From contig JAKVKP010000024.1 in the NCBI GenBank assembly GCA_022484805.1, positions 1 to 37,026 of the forward strand: a stretch of DNA of 37,026 nucleotides, given 5' to 3'. The translations under genes were made by a program, and so were the position numbers. Every line of letters starts with the position of its first letter. The stretch's first letter is position 1. Source of the stretch: Streptococcaceae bacterium (lineage in GTDB: Bacteria; Bacillota; Bacilli; Lactobacillales; Streptococcaceae). Below are positions 7,927-16,487 of this stretch, in pieces. Under the pieces are notes generated by a model. It did no database searches. It was given only the letters and a program-made list of their open reading frames with translations, and had not been told where the DNA came from.

Positions 7927-8238
7927 TTTTAAATCATACTTTCATTATTATTTTCACGTAATATTATCAGAATTCAAAAATTCTTAATAATACTAGTATT
8001 CTATTCTTTGATAGTCATTGACTATCATTCGGATAGAGAAAGTTAATTAATTGCTCTTTTTTCTTATTATTCCCCCGGAATCACGAGTTTTTTGCTAAAA
8101 AAACCTTATTGAGACGATGATATTCAGTTTGTCTATCACGTGGTTATCTTTATCTATCGCTTAATTGAATTTTTTTATGTTAAAATGCTTCTAAACAAAA
8201 CTTGAATATGTTTAAAGCTAGAATGGAGATTTATTAAT
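7927..8238. promoter_or_regulatory. Divergent regulatory region between the minus-strand operon and the M20 gene
   Basis: 312 bases with no gene. It must hold promoters for both directions. On the minus strand, ATGACT-17-TAGTAT overlaps the palindrome at 8009-8027. A GATAAT hexamer nearer the gene is an alternative -10. On the plus strand an extended -10 (TGTTAAAAT) lies about 50 bases before ATG 8239 with a poor -35. These promoter calls are weak. The palindrome is the clearest element. Confidence 0.4.
8009..8027. promoter_or_regulatory. Perfect 9-1-9 palindrome, candidate operator
   Basis: TGATAGTCATTGACTATCA is a perfect inverted repeat of two 9-base arms around one base. It lies about 85 bases upstream of the acetyltransferase start and overlaps a possible -35 of the minus-strand operon and a TTGACT on the plus strand. 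The 19-base 9-1-9 layout is like a Fur-family box, but the sequence does not match the Fur, Zur, PerR or MntR consensus I know. The regulator is unknown. Confidence 0.55.
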
Positions 8239-9396
8239 ATGACGCAATTAGTTTCAGAAAATTTATACAATGAGTTGATTGCCTTTCGACACTTAGTACA
8301 TCAGAACCCGGAATTATCAGGTCAAGAATTTGAAACAACCAAACGTCTAACCGATGCTTTAGAGGCGTTAGATATTAAAATTATTCAAACAAATCTTGCG
8401 ACAGGGGTCATTGCTGAAATTGGTGATGCCTCAAAAGGGCCGACAATTGCGCTGCGTGCCGATATTGATGCACTACCAATTGAAGAGAAAACAAACCTAC
8501 CATACGCTTCAGTTAATAAAGGCGTGATGCACGCCTGTGGGCACGATTTTCACCAAACGAGCTTACTTGGCGCTGCGAAAATTTTAAAAGCACAAGAGTC
8601 TTCCTTAAACGGTCGAATTCGTTTAATTTTTCAACATGCAGAGGAAATTCATACAGGTGCAGCAGAAGTCATTGCAGATGGTCACCTAAAAGATGTTCAG
8701 GCAATTATTGGATTTCATAATAATCCTGCTTTTAAAGCGGGAGAAATCGGCATTAAGCCAAATGGTATCATGGCAGCTGTCGACCAATTTTATGTTAAGA
8801 TAAAAGGCATTGGTTCTCATGCTGCTGACCCGCATTTAGGTCGCGATACAATTGTCACGCTCACTCAAATTATTAATCAATTGCAAACGATAATAGCTCG
8901 AAATGTTTCGCCTCGTGATGCAGTTGTTTTAAGTGTGACTCACATAGAAGCTGGGAATACTTGGAATGTTTTGCCTGATGAAGGCTTTTTTGAAGGAACT
9001 GTGAGAAGCTTTGATAAAACAGCACGTGCTCTTGTTAAAAAGCGCTTTTATGAAATCGTGGAGCATATTGCAGCGGCTTATCAAGTTGAAGCAGAGATTA
9101 CTTGGATTTTAGGACCGAATGTGACTAATAATGATCCAAAATTGACTGAAATTATTTATCAAGAAACGTCAAAATTTGCAGAAGCTTTTGTTCCACCAGC
9201 AAGTAATGCTGGAGAAGATTTTGCTACTTTCCAAGAACAAGTGCCGGGTGTTTTTGCCTTTATTGGTACGAACGGTGCCGAAGATGCACCAGGCTGGCAT
9301 CACAGCGATTTTACGGTTGATGATACGGCGTTGCCTTTTGCAGTTGAATATTATGTGAATAATGCCAAGCGTTTGCTGGAAGAGCTAAAAGACTAG
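8239..9396 (+). CDS. M20D-family amidohydrolase (N-acyl amino acid / aminoacylase-like)
   Basis: A 385-residue cytosolic metallo-amidohydrolase of the M20D group (aminoacylase, hippurate hydrolase, N-acetyl-diaminopimelate deacetylase relatives). Metal-site motifs are HACGHDFHQTSLLGAA at 98-113 with Cys100 and His102, FQHAEE at 131-136 (most relatives have FQPAEE), a GFHNNP block, and the C-terminal GWHHSDF. The DADxD-like LRADIDALP stands at 72-80. The dimerisation domain lies around residues 175-290. Start ATG 8239 follows GGAG. It is monocistronic: a strong terminator follows. It probably releases an amino acid from an N-acyl conjugate; which one cannot be told. It diverges from the N-substituted amino-acid operon, so a shared substrate class is possible. 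Confidence 0.88.
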   Translation: MTQLVSENLYNELIAFRHLVHQNPELSGQEFETTKRLTDALEALDIKIIQTNLATGVIAEIGDASKGPTIALRADIDALPIEEKTNLPYASVNKGVMHACGHDFHQTSLLGAAKILKAQESSLNGRIRLIFQHAEEIHTGAAEVIADGHLKDVQAIIGFHNNPAFKAGEIGIKPNGIMAAVDQFYVKIKGIGSHAADPHLGRDTIVTLTQIINQLQTIIARNVSPRDAVVLSVTHIEAGNTWNVLPDEGFFEGTVRSFDKTARALVKKRFYEIVEHIAAAYQVEAEITWILGPNVTNNDPKLTEIIYQETSKFAEAFVPPASNAGEDFATFQEQVPGVFAFIGTNGAEDAPGWHHSDFTVDDTALPFAVEYYVNNAKRLLEELKD

Positions 9397-9412
9397 AAAT
9401 CAAACATATTAA

Positions 9413-9476
9413 CACTGAGTAAAATAAAGCATCTTAGGTATTAATCAAGAAGCTTTTATTTTCTCAGTGCTTTTTT
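9413..9476 (+). terminator. Rho-independent terminator after the M20 amidohydrolase gene
   Basis: CACTGAG...AAAATAAAGC (9413-9430) pairs with GCTTTTATTTT...CTCAGTG (9452-9469) with one small bulge, followed by six T residues. The stem of about 17 pairs is long and partly AT. Confidence 0.9.
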
Positions 9477-9574
9477 GCGCACGAAATAGACAGCGTTTAT
9501 TGCTGACTATGTTACAATTACTTTTAAGATGTCAGTTTTGATGGCATAAATTTTTTAGAATTTGAGGTGTAGAA

Positions 9575-11458
9575 ATGGTTAGAATTCAAGATGATTTATT
9601 TGAAAGTGTCAATGGTGAATGGATTGCCGAGACGGAAATTCCTGCAGACAAACCAAGAATTGGTAGTTTTGACCAGTTAGTAATTGATATAGAAGATACG
9701 TTGATGTCCGATTTTAAAGATTTAAAACCCGAATCTAGTGATGATGCCCCTTTTAATACTTTCTTACAATTTTATAGTCAGGCAGGGGATTTTGAGAAAC
9801 GCAATCAGAATGATGTGACACCTGCCCGGCACTTTGTGGATAGAATTGAAGCATTAGATTGGACGAGCTTTTCGACAGACTTAAAAGAATTAACTTTAGA
9901 GGGCTATCCTATACCATTTACATTTTCTGTTCAACCAGATATGAAAAATACATTAACGCATGCACTTTATTTCAGTGCACCAGGCTTGATTTTACCGGAT
10001 ACTACATACTACGCAGAGGAACATCCAAATAAAGCTGAATTATTGAAAGTTTATAGTGAGATGCTCGCTAAATTATTACCTAAGTTTAATTATTCTGAGG
10101 CTGATGCTAAACAAATCATCAAGGAAACACTGGCTTTTGATGCCTTGCTTGTCCCTGTGGTTAATACTTCTGAGGAAAATGCGCGTTATGCTGATTTATA
10201 CAGACCACAAAAATGGCAAGATTTTTCTCAGTCTATTCAAACACTACCGCTTGCCCAATTGGCTACAGAATTAATTCAAGCAACACCAGAATTTGCGATT
10301 ACTGAGGAGATTCGTTTTTATGAACAGTTTAATCAGATTATCAATGCAGGTAATTGGCAATTGATTAAGTCGTGGATGCTTGCTAATCAAGTTCTATCAT
10401 TTTCAAGCTATTTGTCAGAAGAATATCGGCAAATTGGCGGTGAATTTAGTCGTGCCTTGAGTGGTGTTGAGAAGGCTCGTGCACAGGATAAGCACGCTTA
10501 TGATTTAGCAACGGGTACATTTTCTCAAGTTGTTGGCTTATATTATGGTAAAAAATATTTTGGTGACGAAGCAAAACAGGATGTTTTACGGATGACCCAA
10601 AAAATGATTACAGTCTATCAAGAACGTTTAAAGGCGAACGATTGGTTGACTAAAGCAACAATTGATAAAGCAATCTTGAAATTGAATAAATTAGAACCGA
10701 TGATTGGGTTTCCAGATCAATTACCAGAAATTTATCATCAATTCTCAGTTAATCCTGAGCTGTCATTATTAGAAAATGCAGATAATATTTCTCAAATTCG
10801 AATTGCTGAACATTATGCTAAATATCAAAGACCGGTTGATCGAAAGGAATGGCATATGCCTGCGCATATGGTGAACGCTTACTTTAGCCCAACCTCTAAT
10901 CAGATTGTCTTTCCAGCGGCTATTTTACAAGCACCATTTTACAGCATTGAGCAGTCTAGCTCGGCAAATTATGGTGGCATTGGCGCTGTCATTGCACATG
11001 AAATTTCACATGCCTTTGATAACAATGGTGCGCTATTTGACGAATATGGTAATATGAATAATTGGTGGACGGATGCGGATAAGGCAGCTTTTGAAGAAAA
11101 GCAGACGGCAATGATTGAAGAATTTGATGGTTTGGAAATCTTTGATCGCAAAGTGAATGGTAAGCTGATTGTTTCAGAAAATATTGCAGATAATGGTGGG
11201 ATGAATGCGGCATTGACAGCTGCAAAGACCGAGGCAGATGTTGATTTAAAAGCCTTCTTTATGCAATGGGCAGAAATTTGGCGAATCAAGGTGCGCCAAG
11301 AATATGGTCAAATGCTGCTTTCTGTTGATGTTCATGCACCGGGTAAACTGCGTGCGAATATTCAACCACAAAATTTTGAAGAATTTTATCAAACCTTTGC
11401 GGTACAATCTACTGATGGTATGTACAGAAAACCTGAGGATAGAGTGGTTATTTGGTAA
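9575..11458 (+). CDS. pepO: Neutral endopeptidase PepO (M13 family)
   Basis: A 627-residue zinc metallopeptidase of the neprilysin family, the size of lactococcal PepO. The zinc site HEISH is at 475-479 in an IAHEISHAFDNNGALFD context, and the third ligand Glu is at about 535 in ENIADNGG. NAYFSP...QIVFPAAILQAPF, the usual substrate-cleft block, precedes it. The long N-terminal half forms the lid domain and begins FESVNGEWI as in relatives. No signal peptide, so it acts in the cytosol on oligopeptides such as those brought in by an Opp system like the one at 20331-25532. ATG 9575 follows GAGGTG. Terminators on both sides make it a single-gene unit. Confidence 0.95.
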   Translation: MVRIQDDLFESVNGEWIAETEIPADKPRIGSFDQLVIDIEDTLMSDFKDLKPESSDDAPFNTFLQFYSQAGDFEKRNQNDVTPARHFVDRIEALDWTSFSTDLKELTLEGYPIPFTFSVQPDMKNTLTHALYFSAPGLILPDTTYYAEEHPNKAELLKVYSEMLAKLLPKFNYSEADAKQIIKETLAFDALLVPVVNTSEENARYADLYRPQKWQDFSQSIQTLPLAQLATELIQATPEFAITEEIRFYEQFNQIINAGNWQLIKSWMLANQVLSFSSYLSEEYRQIGGEFSRALSGVEKARAQDKHAYDLATGTFSQVVGLYYGKKYFGDEAKQDVLRMTQKMITVYQERLKANDWLTKATIDKAILKLNKLEPMIGFPDQLPEIYHQFSVNPELSLLENADNISQIRIAEHYAKYQRPVDRKEWHMPAHMVNAYFSPTSNQIVFPAAILQAPFYSIEQSSSANYGGIGAVIAHEISHAFDNNGALFDEYGNMNNWWTDADKAAFEEKQTAMIEEFDGLEIFDRKVNGKLIVSENIADNGGMNAALTAAKTEADVDLKAFFMQWAEIWRIKVRQEYGQMLLSVDVHAPGKLRANIQPQNFEEFYQTFAVQSTDGMYRKPEDRVVIW

Positions 11459-11506
11459 TTTTTAGACAATCCTTTATTTATAATTTAACCTATTAATTAT
11501 ACAAGC

Positions 11507-11551
11507 AAAGCATTTTTTAGAAGCTAAAGTCTTCTAAAAAGTGCTTTTTTT
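11507..11551 (+). terminator. Rho-independent terminator after pepO
   Basis: AAAGCATTTTTTAGAAG (11507-11523) pairs with CTTCTAAAAAGTGCTTT (11531-11547) with one mismatch, followed by a T run to 11551. Confidence 0.9.
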
Positions 11552-11563
11552 ATATATTATTTG

Positions 11564-11592
11564 TTGACAAAAAATAAATATAGTTTTATAGT
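11564..11592 (+). promoter_or_regulatory. Sigma-A promoter of the GntR/ABC operon
   Basis: TTGACA (11564-11569), a 17-base spacer, then TATAGT (11587-11592). This is one of the best promoter matches in the window. It precedes a leader of about 100 bases before the regulator gene's start codon. Confidence 0.85.
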
Positions 11593-11593
11593 T

Positions 11594-11613
11594 GGTTAGT
11601 GAAGTAACTAACC
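11594..11613. promoter_or_regulatory. Inverted-repeat operator next to the GntR operon promoter
   Basis: GGTTAGT (11594-11600) and ACTAACC (11607-11613) form a perfect 7-6-7 inverted repeat directly downstream of the -10, over the likely transcription start. This is the expected place for autorepression by the GntR-type regulator encoded next. That this regulator binds it is inference. Confidence 0.65.
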
Positions 11614-11698
11614 GATTAAGCTGTCGCTTTTAGATTTCAAAATTTTGATATTTGGGAGTACCTAGCATAAATCAAAATAAGTGATAGGAGGTATACAG

Positions 11699-12067
11699 AT
11701 GAATTTTGATGATACAAGCCACTTGCCCTTGTTCCAACAAGTTGCAGAGCAAATTGAGGAGGCAATATTAAGTGGCGCCTTTGAAGAAAATCAACAAATT
11801 CCATCAACAACAGAAATTTCAAAGCAATTTCAGATAAATCCAGCGACCGTTTTGAAAGGAATGAATATCTTGGTTGAAAAGCAGGTTATCGAAAAGAAGC
11901 GAGGAATAGGAATGTTTGTAAAGCAAGGTGCTAGGCAAATATTACAGGAAGAAAAACGAGAATATTTCTTTAATCAGGAAATTAGTCAATTAATTTCAGA
12001 AGCTAAACGATTAAACATTTCGTTAGATGAACTAGTGGCACAAATAGAAAGAGGGTATCAATTATGA
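11699..12067 (+). CDS. GntR-family (YtrA-like) transcriptional regulator
   Basis: A 122-residue short GntR protein. Residues about 8-75 form the winged helix: LPLFQQVAEQIEEAILSG, then the recognition part STTEISKQFQINPATVLKGMNILVEK and the wing VIEKKRGIGMFV. The tail is a short two-helix segment without a ligand domain, typical of the YtrA subfamily that controls ABC transporter operons. ATG 11699 has AGGAGG 7 bases upstream; the earlier in-frame GTG at 11681 is upstream of that RBS and is rejected. The stop overlaps the next gene's start (ATGA), so the protein is coupled to the ATPase. It probably represses its own operon through the 11594-11613 repeat and is relieved by cell-envelope stress or an antimicrobial (inference from YtrA). 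Confidence 0.88.
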   Translation: MNFDDTSHLPLFQQVAEQIEEAILSGAFEENQQIPSTTEISKQFQINPATVLKGMNILVEKQVIEKKRGIGMFVKQGARQILQEEKREYFFNQEISQLISEAKRLNISLDELVAQIERGYQL

Positions 12068-12921
12068 GTTTAGCAGTTCAAAATATTCAAAAATCTTATC
12101 GAAAGCAACAGATTTTAAAGGATATTAGAGTTGATTTCAAGCCAGAAACAATTTATGGCTTGTTAGGTCGTAACGGTGCAGGTAAAAGTACACTCTTAAA
12201 TGTGATAAGTGCCCGTATTTTCGCCAATGAAGGCTGTGTCACCTTAGACGGTCAAAATTTAATCGAAAATGAAGCATTGCAAAATCGAATTTTTTTGATG
12301 AGTGAAGATAATTTATATACTAAATCGCTCAAGGTCAAGGAGATATTTAAAATTACAGAAGCTTTTTATGGTAGTTTTGATTGGGATTTGGCAAATCGTT
12401 TGACAGCTGCCTTTCAATTAAAACAAAAGCTTGCCTTTAAAAAATTATCAACAGGCTATCGCAGTATTTTAAAACTAATTGTGGCACTATCTGTACCAGC
12501 TGATTATATCTTTTTAGATGAGCCTGTTCTTGGTTTAGATGCTAATCATCGGGATTTATTTTATAAAACATTAATTGAGACCTATAGTGAGCGGCCAAGA
12601 ACTTTTGTAATTTCAACACATTTGATAGAAGAAATAGCTAATTTAATTGAAGAAGTAATTATTATCGAGAATGGTCAAATCATTGAACAAGTGAGTGCTG
12701 AATCCATTAAGACCTCTAACGTTAAGATTAGTGGTGCTAAGGATATGGTAATTCAATTTACTAAGGGTATGGATATTATTGGTCAAGATGAGCTAGGTGG
12801 CTTAGTAACCTATTATGTTAAAGATTACCCATTACAAAACGTACCAGATGGTTTGACAATTAATCCGCTTAATTTGCAAGATTATTTTGTTCAAATAACC
12901 AAACAGAAAGGAACTTACTAA
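12064..12921 (+). CDS. ABC transporter ATP-binding protein, YtrB-like
   Basis: A 285-residue ATPase with Walker A GLLGRNGAGKST at about 33-44, Walker B YIFLDEPVLGLD, and H-loop STHLIEEI. The signature reads LSTGYRSIL instead of LSGGQ, and the Q-loop region reads FLMSEDNLYT without the usual Gln; both changes are common in YtrB/bacitracin-type exporters paired with GntR regulators. The last 70 residues are a C-terminal accessory domain. It overlaps the regulator by 4 bases and the permease gene by 1 base, so the three form one unit. Substrate unknown; antibiotic or antimicrobial peptide defence is the usual role of this class. Confidence 0.88.
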   Translation: MSLAVQNIQKSYRKQQILKDIRVDFKPETIYGLLGRNGAGKSTLLNVISARIFANEGCVTLDGQNLIENEALQNRIFLMSEDNLYTKSLKVKEIFKITEAFYGSFDWDLANRLTAAFQLKQKLAFKKLSTGYRSILKLIVALSVPADYIFLDEPVLGLDANHRDLFYKTLIETYSERPRTFVISTHLIEEIANLIEEVIIIENGQIIEQVSAESIKTSNVKISGAKDMVIQFTKGMDIIGQDELGGLVTYYVKDYPLQNVPDGLTINPLNLQDYFVQITKQKGTY

Positions 12922-13667
12922 TGAAATTGAAAGCAACTATTTTTTACCGTCTAAAATATCAATTGATTTCTCTCGGTATTTACTATTTGTTCTTTTTAGG
13001 CTTTTCATTTGTTTTACCAGGTATAGCCATTTTCTTTATCAGTAAAGGTGCAATTAATGATGAAGCGATGGTTCAGTCAGACTTACTATTACCTGCGGCA
13101 ATATTTGCGATGATTTTAGCAATTATTGGTGCACGTTCAGATTTTAAAGTCTGTATTCAAAATGGCGTTAATCGTTTAAATATCTTTTTAGGGAACTTAA
13201 TTAGTAATTTTATTGTGAGCAATGTGATTGTGATTTCGATATTTTTATTCAAGGGAATAATTGATTTGTTATCAAAAAAATATTTTGAATGCTCGATTGT
13301 GATTGTGGATCAATATGCACCAACCAATCTGATAGAACGTTATTTATTAACATTAGTCATTATTTTTATGGTGAGTAGCTTAGGATTATTAATCGGTATT
13401 TTCTTTGATCGATTCAGTAATCTAGTTCGCTTATTAATTGGCGCAGCAGTAGTCTTAACACCGTTTTTACTTGGCACAATTTACTCATCACTCAGCAGTT
13501 CAGCGAGATATCAAGTGCTTGCTAGTATTAAGAATAGCATTGGTCTTGGCGCAAATGGCCATCTCAAAGTAATGTCATTAATAATTACTATATTAATAAT
13601 TACATTGATTAATATAGTAATTACCTATCTGTTAAATCATAAACGGGAGTTACAAAGGCTGAGTTAG
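12921..13667 (+). CDS. ABC-2-type membrane permease, partner of the YtrB-like ATPase
   Basis: A 248-residue integral membrane protein with six hydrophobic segments: about residues 15-40, 52-70, 88-110, 140-160, 168-190 and 215-238. No sequence motif identifies a substrate. The start ATG 12921 overlaps the ATPase stop (TAATG) and has AAAGGAA upstream. Size and position match the permease of small GntR-controlled exporters; Bacillus ytr has two longer permeases (YtrC, YtrD) where this locus has one. It is followed by a 67-base gap before the second ABC module. Confidence 0.78.
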   Translation: MKLKATIFYRLKYQLISLGIYYLFFLGFSFVLPGIAIFFISKGAINDEAMVQSDLLLPAAIFAMILAIIGARSDFKVCIQNGVNRLNIFLGNLISNFIVSNVIVISIFLFKGIIDLLSKKYFECSIVIVDQYAPTNLIERYLLTLVIIFMVSSLGLLIGIFFDRFSNLVRLLIGAAVVLTPFLLGTIYSSLSSSARYQVLASIKNSIGLGANGHLKVMSLIITILIITLINIVITYLLNHKRELQRLS

Positions 13668-13734
13668 CTGTAAGTCTCTAGTTGGATTTTATCTAATTGT
13701 GATTTAGGTAGAATAGATGTATGGGAGGAAAAAG

Positions 13735-14415
13735 ATGACAAATTTAATAATTAACGCTAAAGGGATTAAACGCCGATATGGTAAGGGAGAGAGTGAATTT
13801 TTTGCCCTGAAGGGTGTAGATATTGCGATTAAACGTGGTGAAAGCGTCGCGATAATTGGAAAATCTGGTAGTGGGAAGTCAACATTAATGCATATTTTAT
13901 CATTAATGGATCGTCCGACTTCAGGCAGTCTCAAAATTGCTGATCAAGAAACTTCAAAATTTAAGGAAAAAGAATTATCGCAACTCAGAAATGATACATT
14001 TGGTTTTATTTTTCAACAATTTTTCTTAAATGGCAGTCAAACAGTTTTAGAAAATGTGGCATTACCTTTAAAAATTGCTGGAGTCTCTAAGCGAGAACGT
14101 AATGAAAAGGCGCTAGAAGTATTAAAATTAGTAGAGCTTGATGATAAAGCGAAAAATAAGGCAAATGATTTATCGGGTGGGCAAAAGCAAAGAGTCTGTA
14201 TTGCCAGAGCTTTAGTCAATAACCCTCAAGTGATTTTTGCCGATGAACCAACTGGTAATTTAGATTCAGTGACCAGTGAGATTGTAGAAAATATATTATT
14301 TGATTTAAACGAAAATCATGGTATTACTTTGATTACCGTTACCCATGATGATGATTTGGCGGAAAAGTTTGGTCGTCAGATTACGATTAAAGATGGGGAG
14401 GTAGTTTCAGCATGA
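13735..14415 (+). CDS. ABC transporter ATP-binding protein, MacB/LolD/YtrE-like
   Basis: A 226-residue ATPase with all motifs canonical: Walker A GKSGSGKST at about 39-47, Q-loop FIFQQFFLNGSQTV, signature LSGGQKQRV, Walker B VIFADEPTGNLDS, and VTHDD. This is the MacB-type class that drives FtsX-fold permeases as a mechanical pump rather than a classic channel. ATG 13735 has GGGAGG upstream; an earlier start at 13717 would include the RBS and is rejected. It overlaps the permease gene by 4 bases (ATGA). Length and order match Bacillus YtrE. Confidence 0.92.
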   Translation: MTNLIINAKGIKRRYGKGESEFFALKGVDIAIKRGESVAIIGKSGSGKSTLMHILSLMDRPTSGSLKIADQETSKFKEKELSQLRNDTFGFIFQQFFLNGSQTVLENVALPLKIAGVSKRERNEKALEVLKLVELDDKAKNKANDLSGGQKQRVCIARALVNNPQVIFADEPTGNLDSVTSEIVENILFDLNENHGITLITVTHDDDLAEKFGRQITIKDGEVVSA

Positions 14416-15716
14416 ATATAGTTGAATTAATTAAGACAGCAACTTCTAATTTGATGCGTAGTAAGGCAAGAACTATCCTAACAATTCTTTCTGTTTTTAT
14501 CGGAGCTTTTGCAATTAGTCTAACTATGGGACTTAATGTAGGTGTCAATGATTTTGTCGATAAACAAATGGCCTCAGTAGGTACAAAAGACGAAATTAAT
14601 ATTATGAAAGTTAATAAAGAGGCCGAAAAAGAAGATTCAGATGAACCAGATGAGTATTCAGCCGAAAATGCACAAAATGCAAGTGCTGGCTATATGAATG
14701 GTACAGAAATTAATTATCTTGATGAAGCAGATGTTGCAAAATTAAAAGCAAACAGTCAATTAAAAGATGTGGAACCTTCTCTAGCAACCAATATTCAATA
14801 TATTGAAGGTAAGTCGGATAAAAAATATCAAGCTAGCTTAACCTATCTATCTGGTAAACCAAATTTGAGTTTGATTAGTGGTAAATTGCTAGATAATAAG
14901 TCTGATGACTATCAAATTATGATCAATGAAAGCTATGTGAAATATCTTGGCTATAATAAGAAAAATATTATTGGTCAAAAACTGACTATTGCTGTTAATG
15001 ATTATACTAATCAAAATACTGAGTATATTGAAGCAACAGTTGTTGCTGTGCCAAATAAATCTCTATTAAATACGGGCGGCGCTTCGATTATTAATAAAAG
15101 TTTAAATGATAAAATTTATGAAATTAATCAAAAGAACGCACCCGCTGAGATGAAAGCAAAGTACATGTACGTTGGTGCCAAAATTAAAGACTATCAGGGT
15201 CAAGATGATGTTGATAAGCTGAAAAAAGAAATGGAAAAAGATGGTTATCAAGTGCAAGGCTTTGAAGAGGCACTCGGTCAGGTGACAGGTGTCGTTAACG
15301 GGATTACTGGCGCATTAATTTTATTTGGCGCGATTGCGTTATTAGCTGCTTCCTTTGGGATTATTAATACGCTCTATATGTCGGTGCAAGAACGCAAACA
15401 AGAGATTGGCTTGATGAAGGCACTCGGTTTAACTAGAGGCAAGGTTTTTGCTTTATTTAGTTTTGAGGCAATCATGATTGGCTTCTTTGGTTCATTACTT
15501 GGTTTGCTTGGTGCCTTTGGTATTGGCTCAGTCATTAACAATATTGCAGGTCAGACATTCTTGAAAGATTTGCCAGCCTTTGACTTAATCAAATTCAATT
15601 TGACTTCATGTCTAATTGTATTGGGTGTGATTATGCTGATTGCTTTCTTAGCGGGTACGTTACCATCTAGAAAGGCAAGCCGCCTAGATCCAATCGAAGC
15701 GCTGCGCTCAGAATAG
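14412..15716 (+). CDS. FtsX-fold (MacB/YtrF-like) ABC permease
   Basis: A 434-residue permease with the MacB topology: one membrane helix at about 18-42 (SKARTILTILSVFIGAFAIS), a large extracellular domain at about 45-290 rich in Asn/Asp/Lys/Glu, then three helices (about 292-322, 340-372, 392-418). It ends in the conserved cytoplasmic PSRKASRLDPIEALRSE. The extracellular part carries a low-complexity acidic stretch EAEKEDSDEPDEYSAENAQ. It pairs with the ATPase encoded immediately upstream. Such pumps export peptides or lipids or act in cell-wall antibiotic response. Last gene of the operon; a bidirectional terminator follows. Confidence 0.9.
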   Translation: MNIVELIKTATSNLMRSKARTILTILSVFIGAFAISLTMGLNVGVNDFVDKQMASVGTKDEINIMKVNKEAEKEDSDEPDEYSAENAQNASAGYMNGTEINYLDEADVAKLKANSQLKDVEPSLATNIQYIEGKSDKKYQASLTYLSGKPNLSLISGKLLDNKSDDYQIMINESYVKYLGYNKKNIIGQKLTIAVNDYTNQNTEYIEATVVAVPNKSLLNTGGASIINKSLNDKIYEINQKNAPAEMKAKYMYVGAKIKDYQGQDDVDKLKKEMEKDGYQVQGFEEALGQVTGVVNGITGALILFGAIALLAASFGIINTLYMSVQERKQEIGLMKALGLTRGKVFALFSFEAIMIGFFGSLLGLLGAFGIGSVINNIAGQTFLKDLPAFDLIKFNLTSCLIVLGVIMLIAFLAGTLPSRKASRLDPIEALRSE

Positions 15717-15724
15717 TTATAATT

Positions 15725-15767
15725 AAAAACGAGGTTGGACCTTTTAGTCCATACCTCGTTTTTGTTT
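15725..15767. terminator. Bidirectional rho-independent terminator
   Basis: AAAAACGAGGTTGGAC (15725-15740) pairs with GTCCATACCTCGTTTTT (15747-15763). T runs on both strands let it end transcription of the ABC operon (plus) and of the XRE gene (minus). The stop codon of the XRE gene (15744-15746) sits in the hairpin loop. Confidence 0.9.
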
Positions 15768-16382
15768 TGTCTCTTTTTTGCTTCGCATCAGGATTGAGAA
15801 TGTAGTTGTAGCCAATAGCATACCCACACTTGCACCGAGCAATTTGAATTTTAATTGATGTAAATAAGGTATTGATGAAAACGAAGCAATCGCCAAGATT
15901 AGGGCAATGCCCACTAATATTATCAATATCTGCCAATATTTAGTAAAAACTGGCTTACCAATCAGCTTTGAATATTTTTGACGTGCTTTAGTCACAACCA
16001 CACCATTAATATAGATGATGGCAATAATTATTAAATTGGCAATGCTTGGCATTTTAAACCCTGCCACTTCAAATAGATTAAAAGTGACTAAAATAAACAA
16101 TAATAGGTTAATAGCGTAGCTCGCATAATAGATTTTCTTATTCTCATTCAATTCTGTTTTGGCTTTAATATCATTGATCATGCCAACATCCTCCTTCAAA
16201 AGTTCATCCAGAGAGATTTCAAAATAATTACTGAGTTGGATTAATTTTTCAATATCAGGATAACTCCGTCCTGTCTCCCAACTTGAAATTGTTTGTCTTG
16301 AAACATGAAGCTCATCTGCTATTTTTTCTTGAGTTAGCTTTAAGTCTGTACGTTTCAATTTTAATCGGTCACCAATATTCAT
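15744..16382 (-). CDS. XRE-family regulator with C-terminal membrane domain
   Basis: A 212-residue protein. Residues about 3-58 are a Cro/C1 helix-turn-helix (IGDRLKLKRTDLKLTQEKIA, then SRQTISSWETGRSYPDIEKL). A linker is followed by four hydrophobic segments at about 88-108, 113-132, 148-170 and 177-197. It ends with a Lys/Arg-rich cytoplasmic tail. This is a membrane-tethered regulator; such proteins often control a neighbouring membrane or resistance gene. ATG 16382 has GGAG 8 bases upstream; the GTG at 16391 is too close to that RBS. The targets are unknown; the ABC operon and the MFS gene on either side are candidates (inference). Confidence 0.82.
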   Translation of the reverse strand: MNIGDRLKLKRTDLKLTQEKIADELHVSRQTISSWETGRSYPDIEKLIQLSNYFEISLDELLKEDVGMINDIKAKTELNENKKIYYASYAINLLLFILVTFNLFEVAGFKMPSIANLIIIAIIYINGVVVTKARQKYSKLIGKPVFTKYWQILIILVGIALILAIASFSSIPYLHQLKFKLLGASVGMLLATTTFSILMRSKKETKQKRGMD

Positions 16383-16487
16383 TTGATACACTCCGTTTCA
16401 ATTTAGTGAGGCCCCTGCCTCTATTTCATCATAATCAGTATTTGAAGGTTTGACGAGACAAGAGTTATTGCAATTAAATATTTGTCG

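Noticed and set aside
9548-9566. CodY-like sequence before pepO (AATTTTTTAGAATTT)
   Set aside because: About four mismatches to the consensus, with the central C-W-G lost; AT-rich DNA gives such matches by chance.
10969-11289. 106-codon open frame on the minus strand inside pepO
   Set aside because: It lies antisense to the zinc-site region of pepO, has no ribosome binding site, and its composition follows from the strong pepO coding frame.
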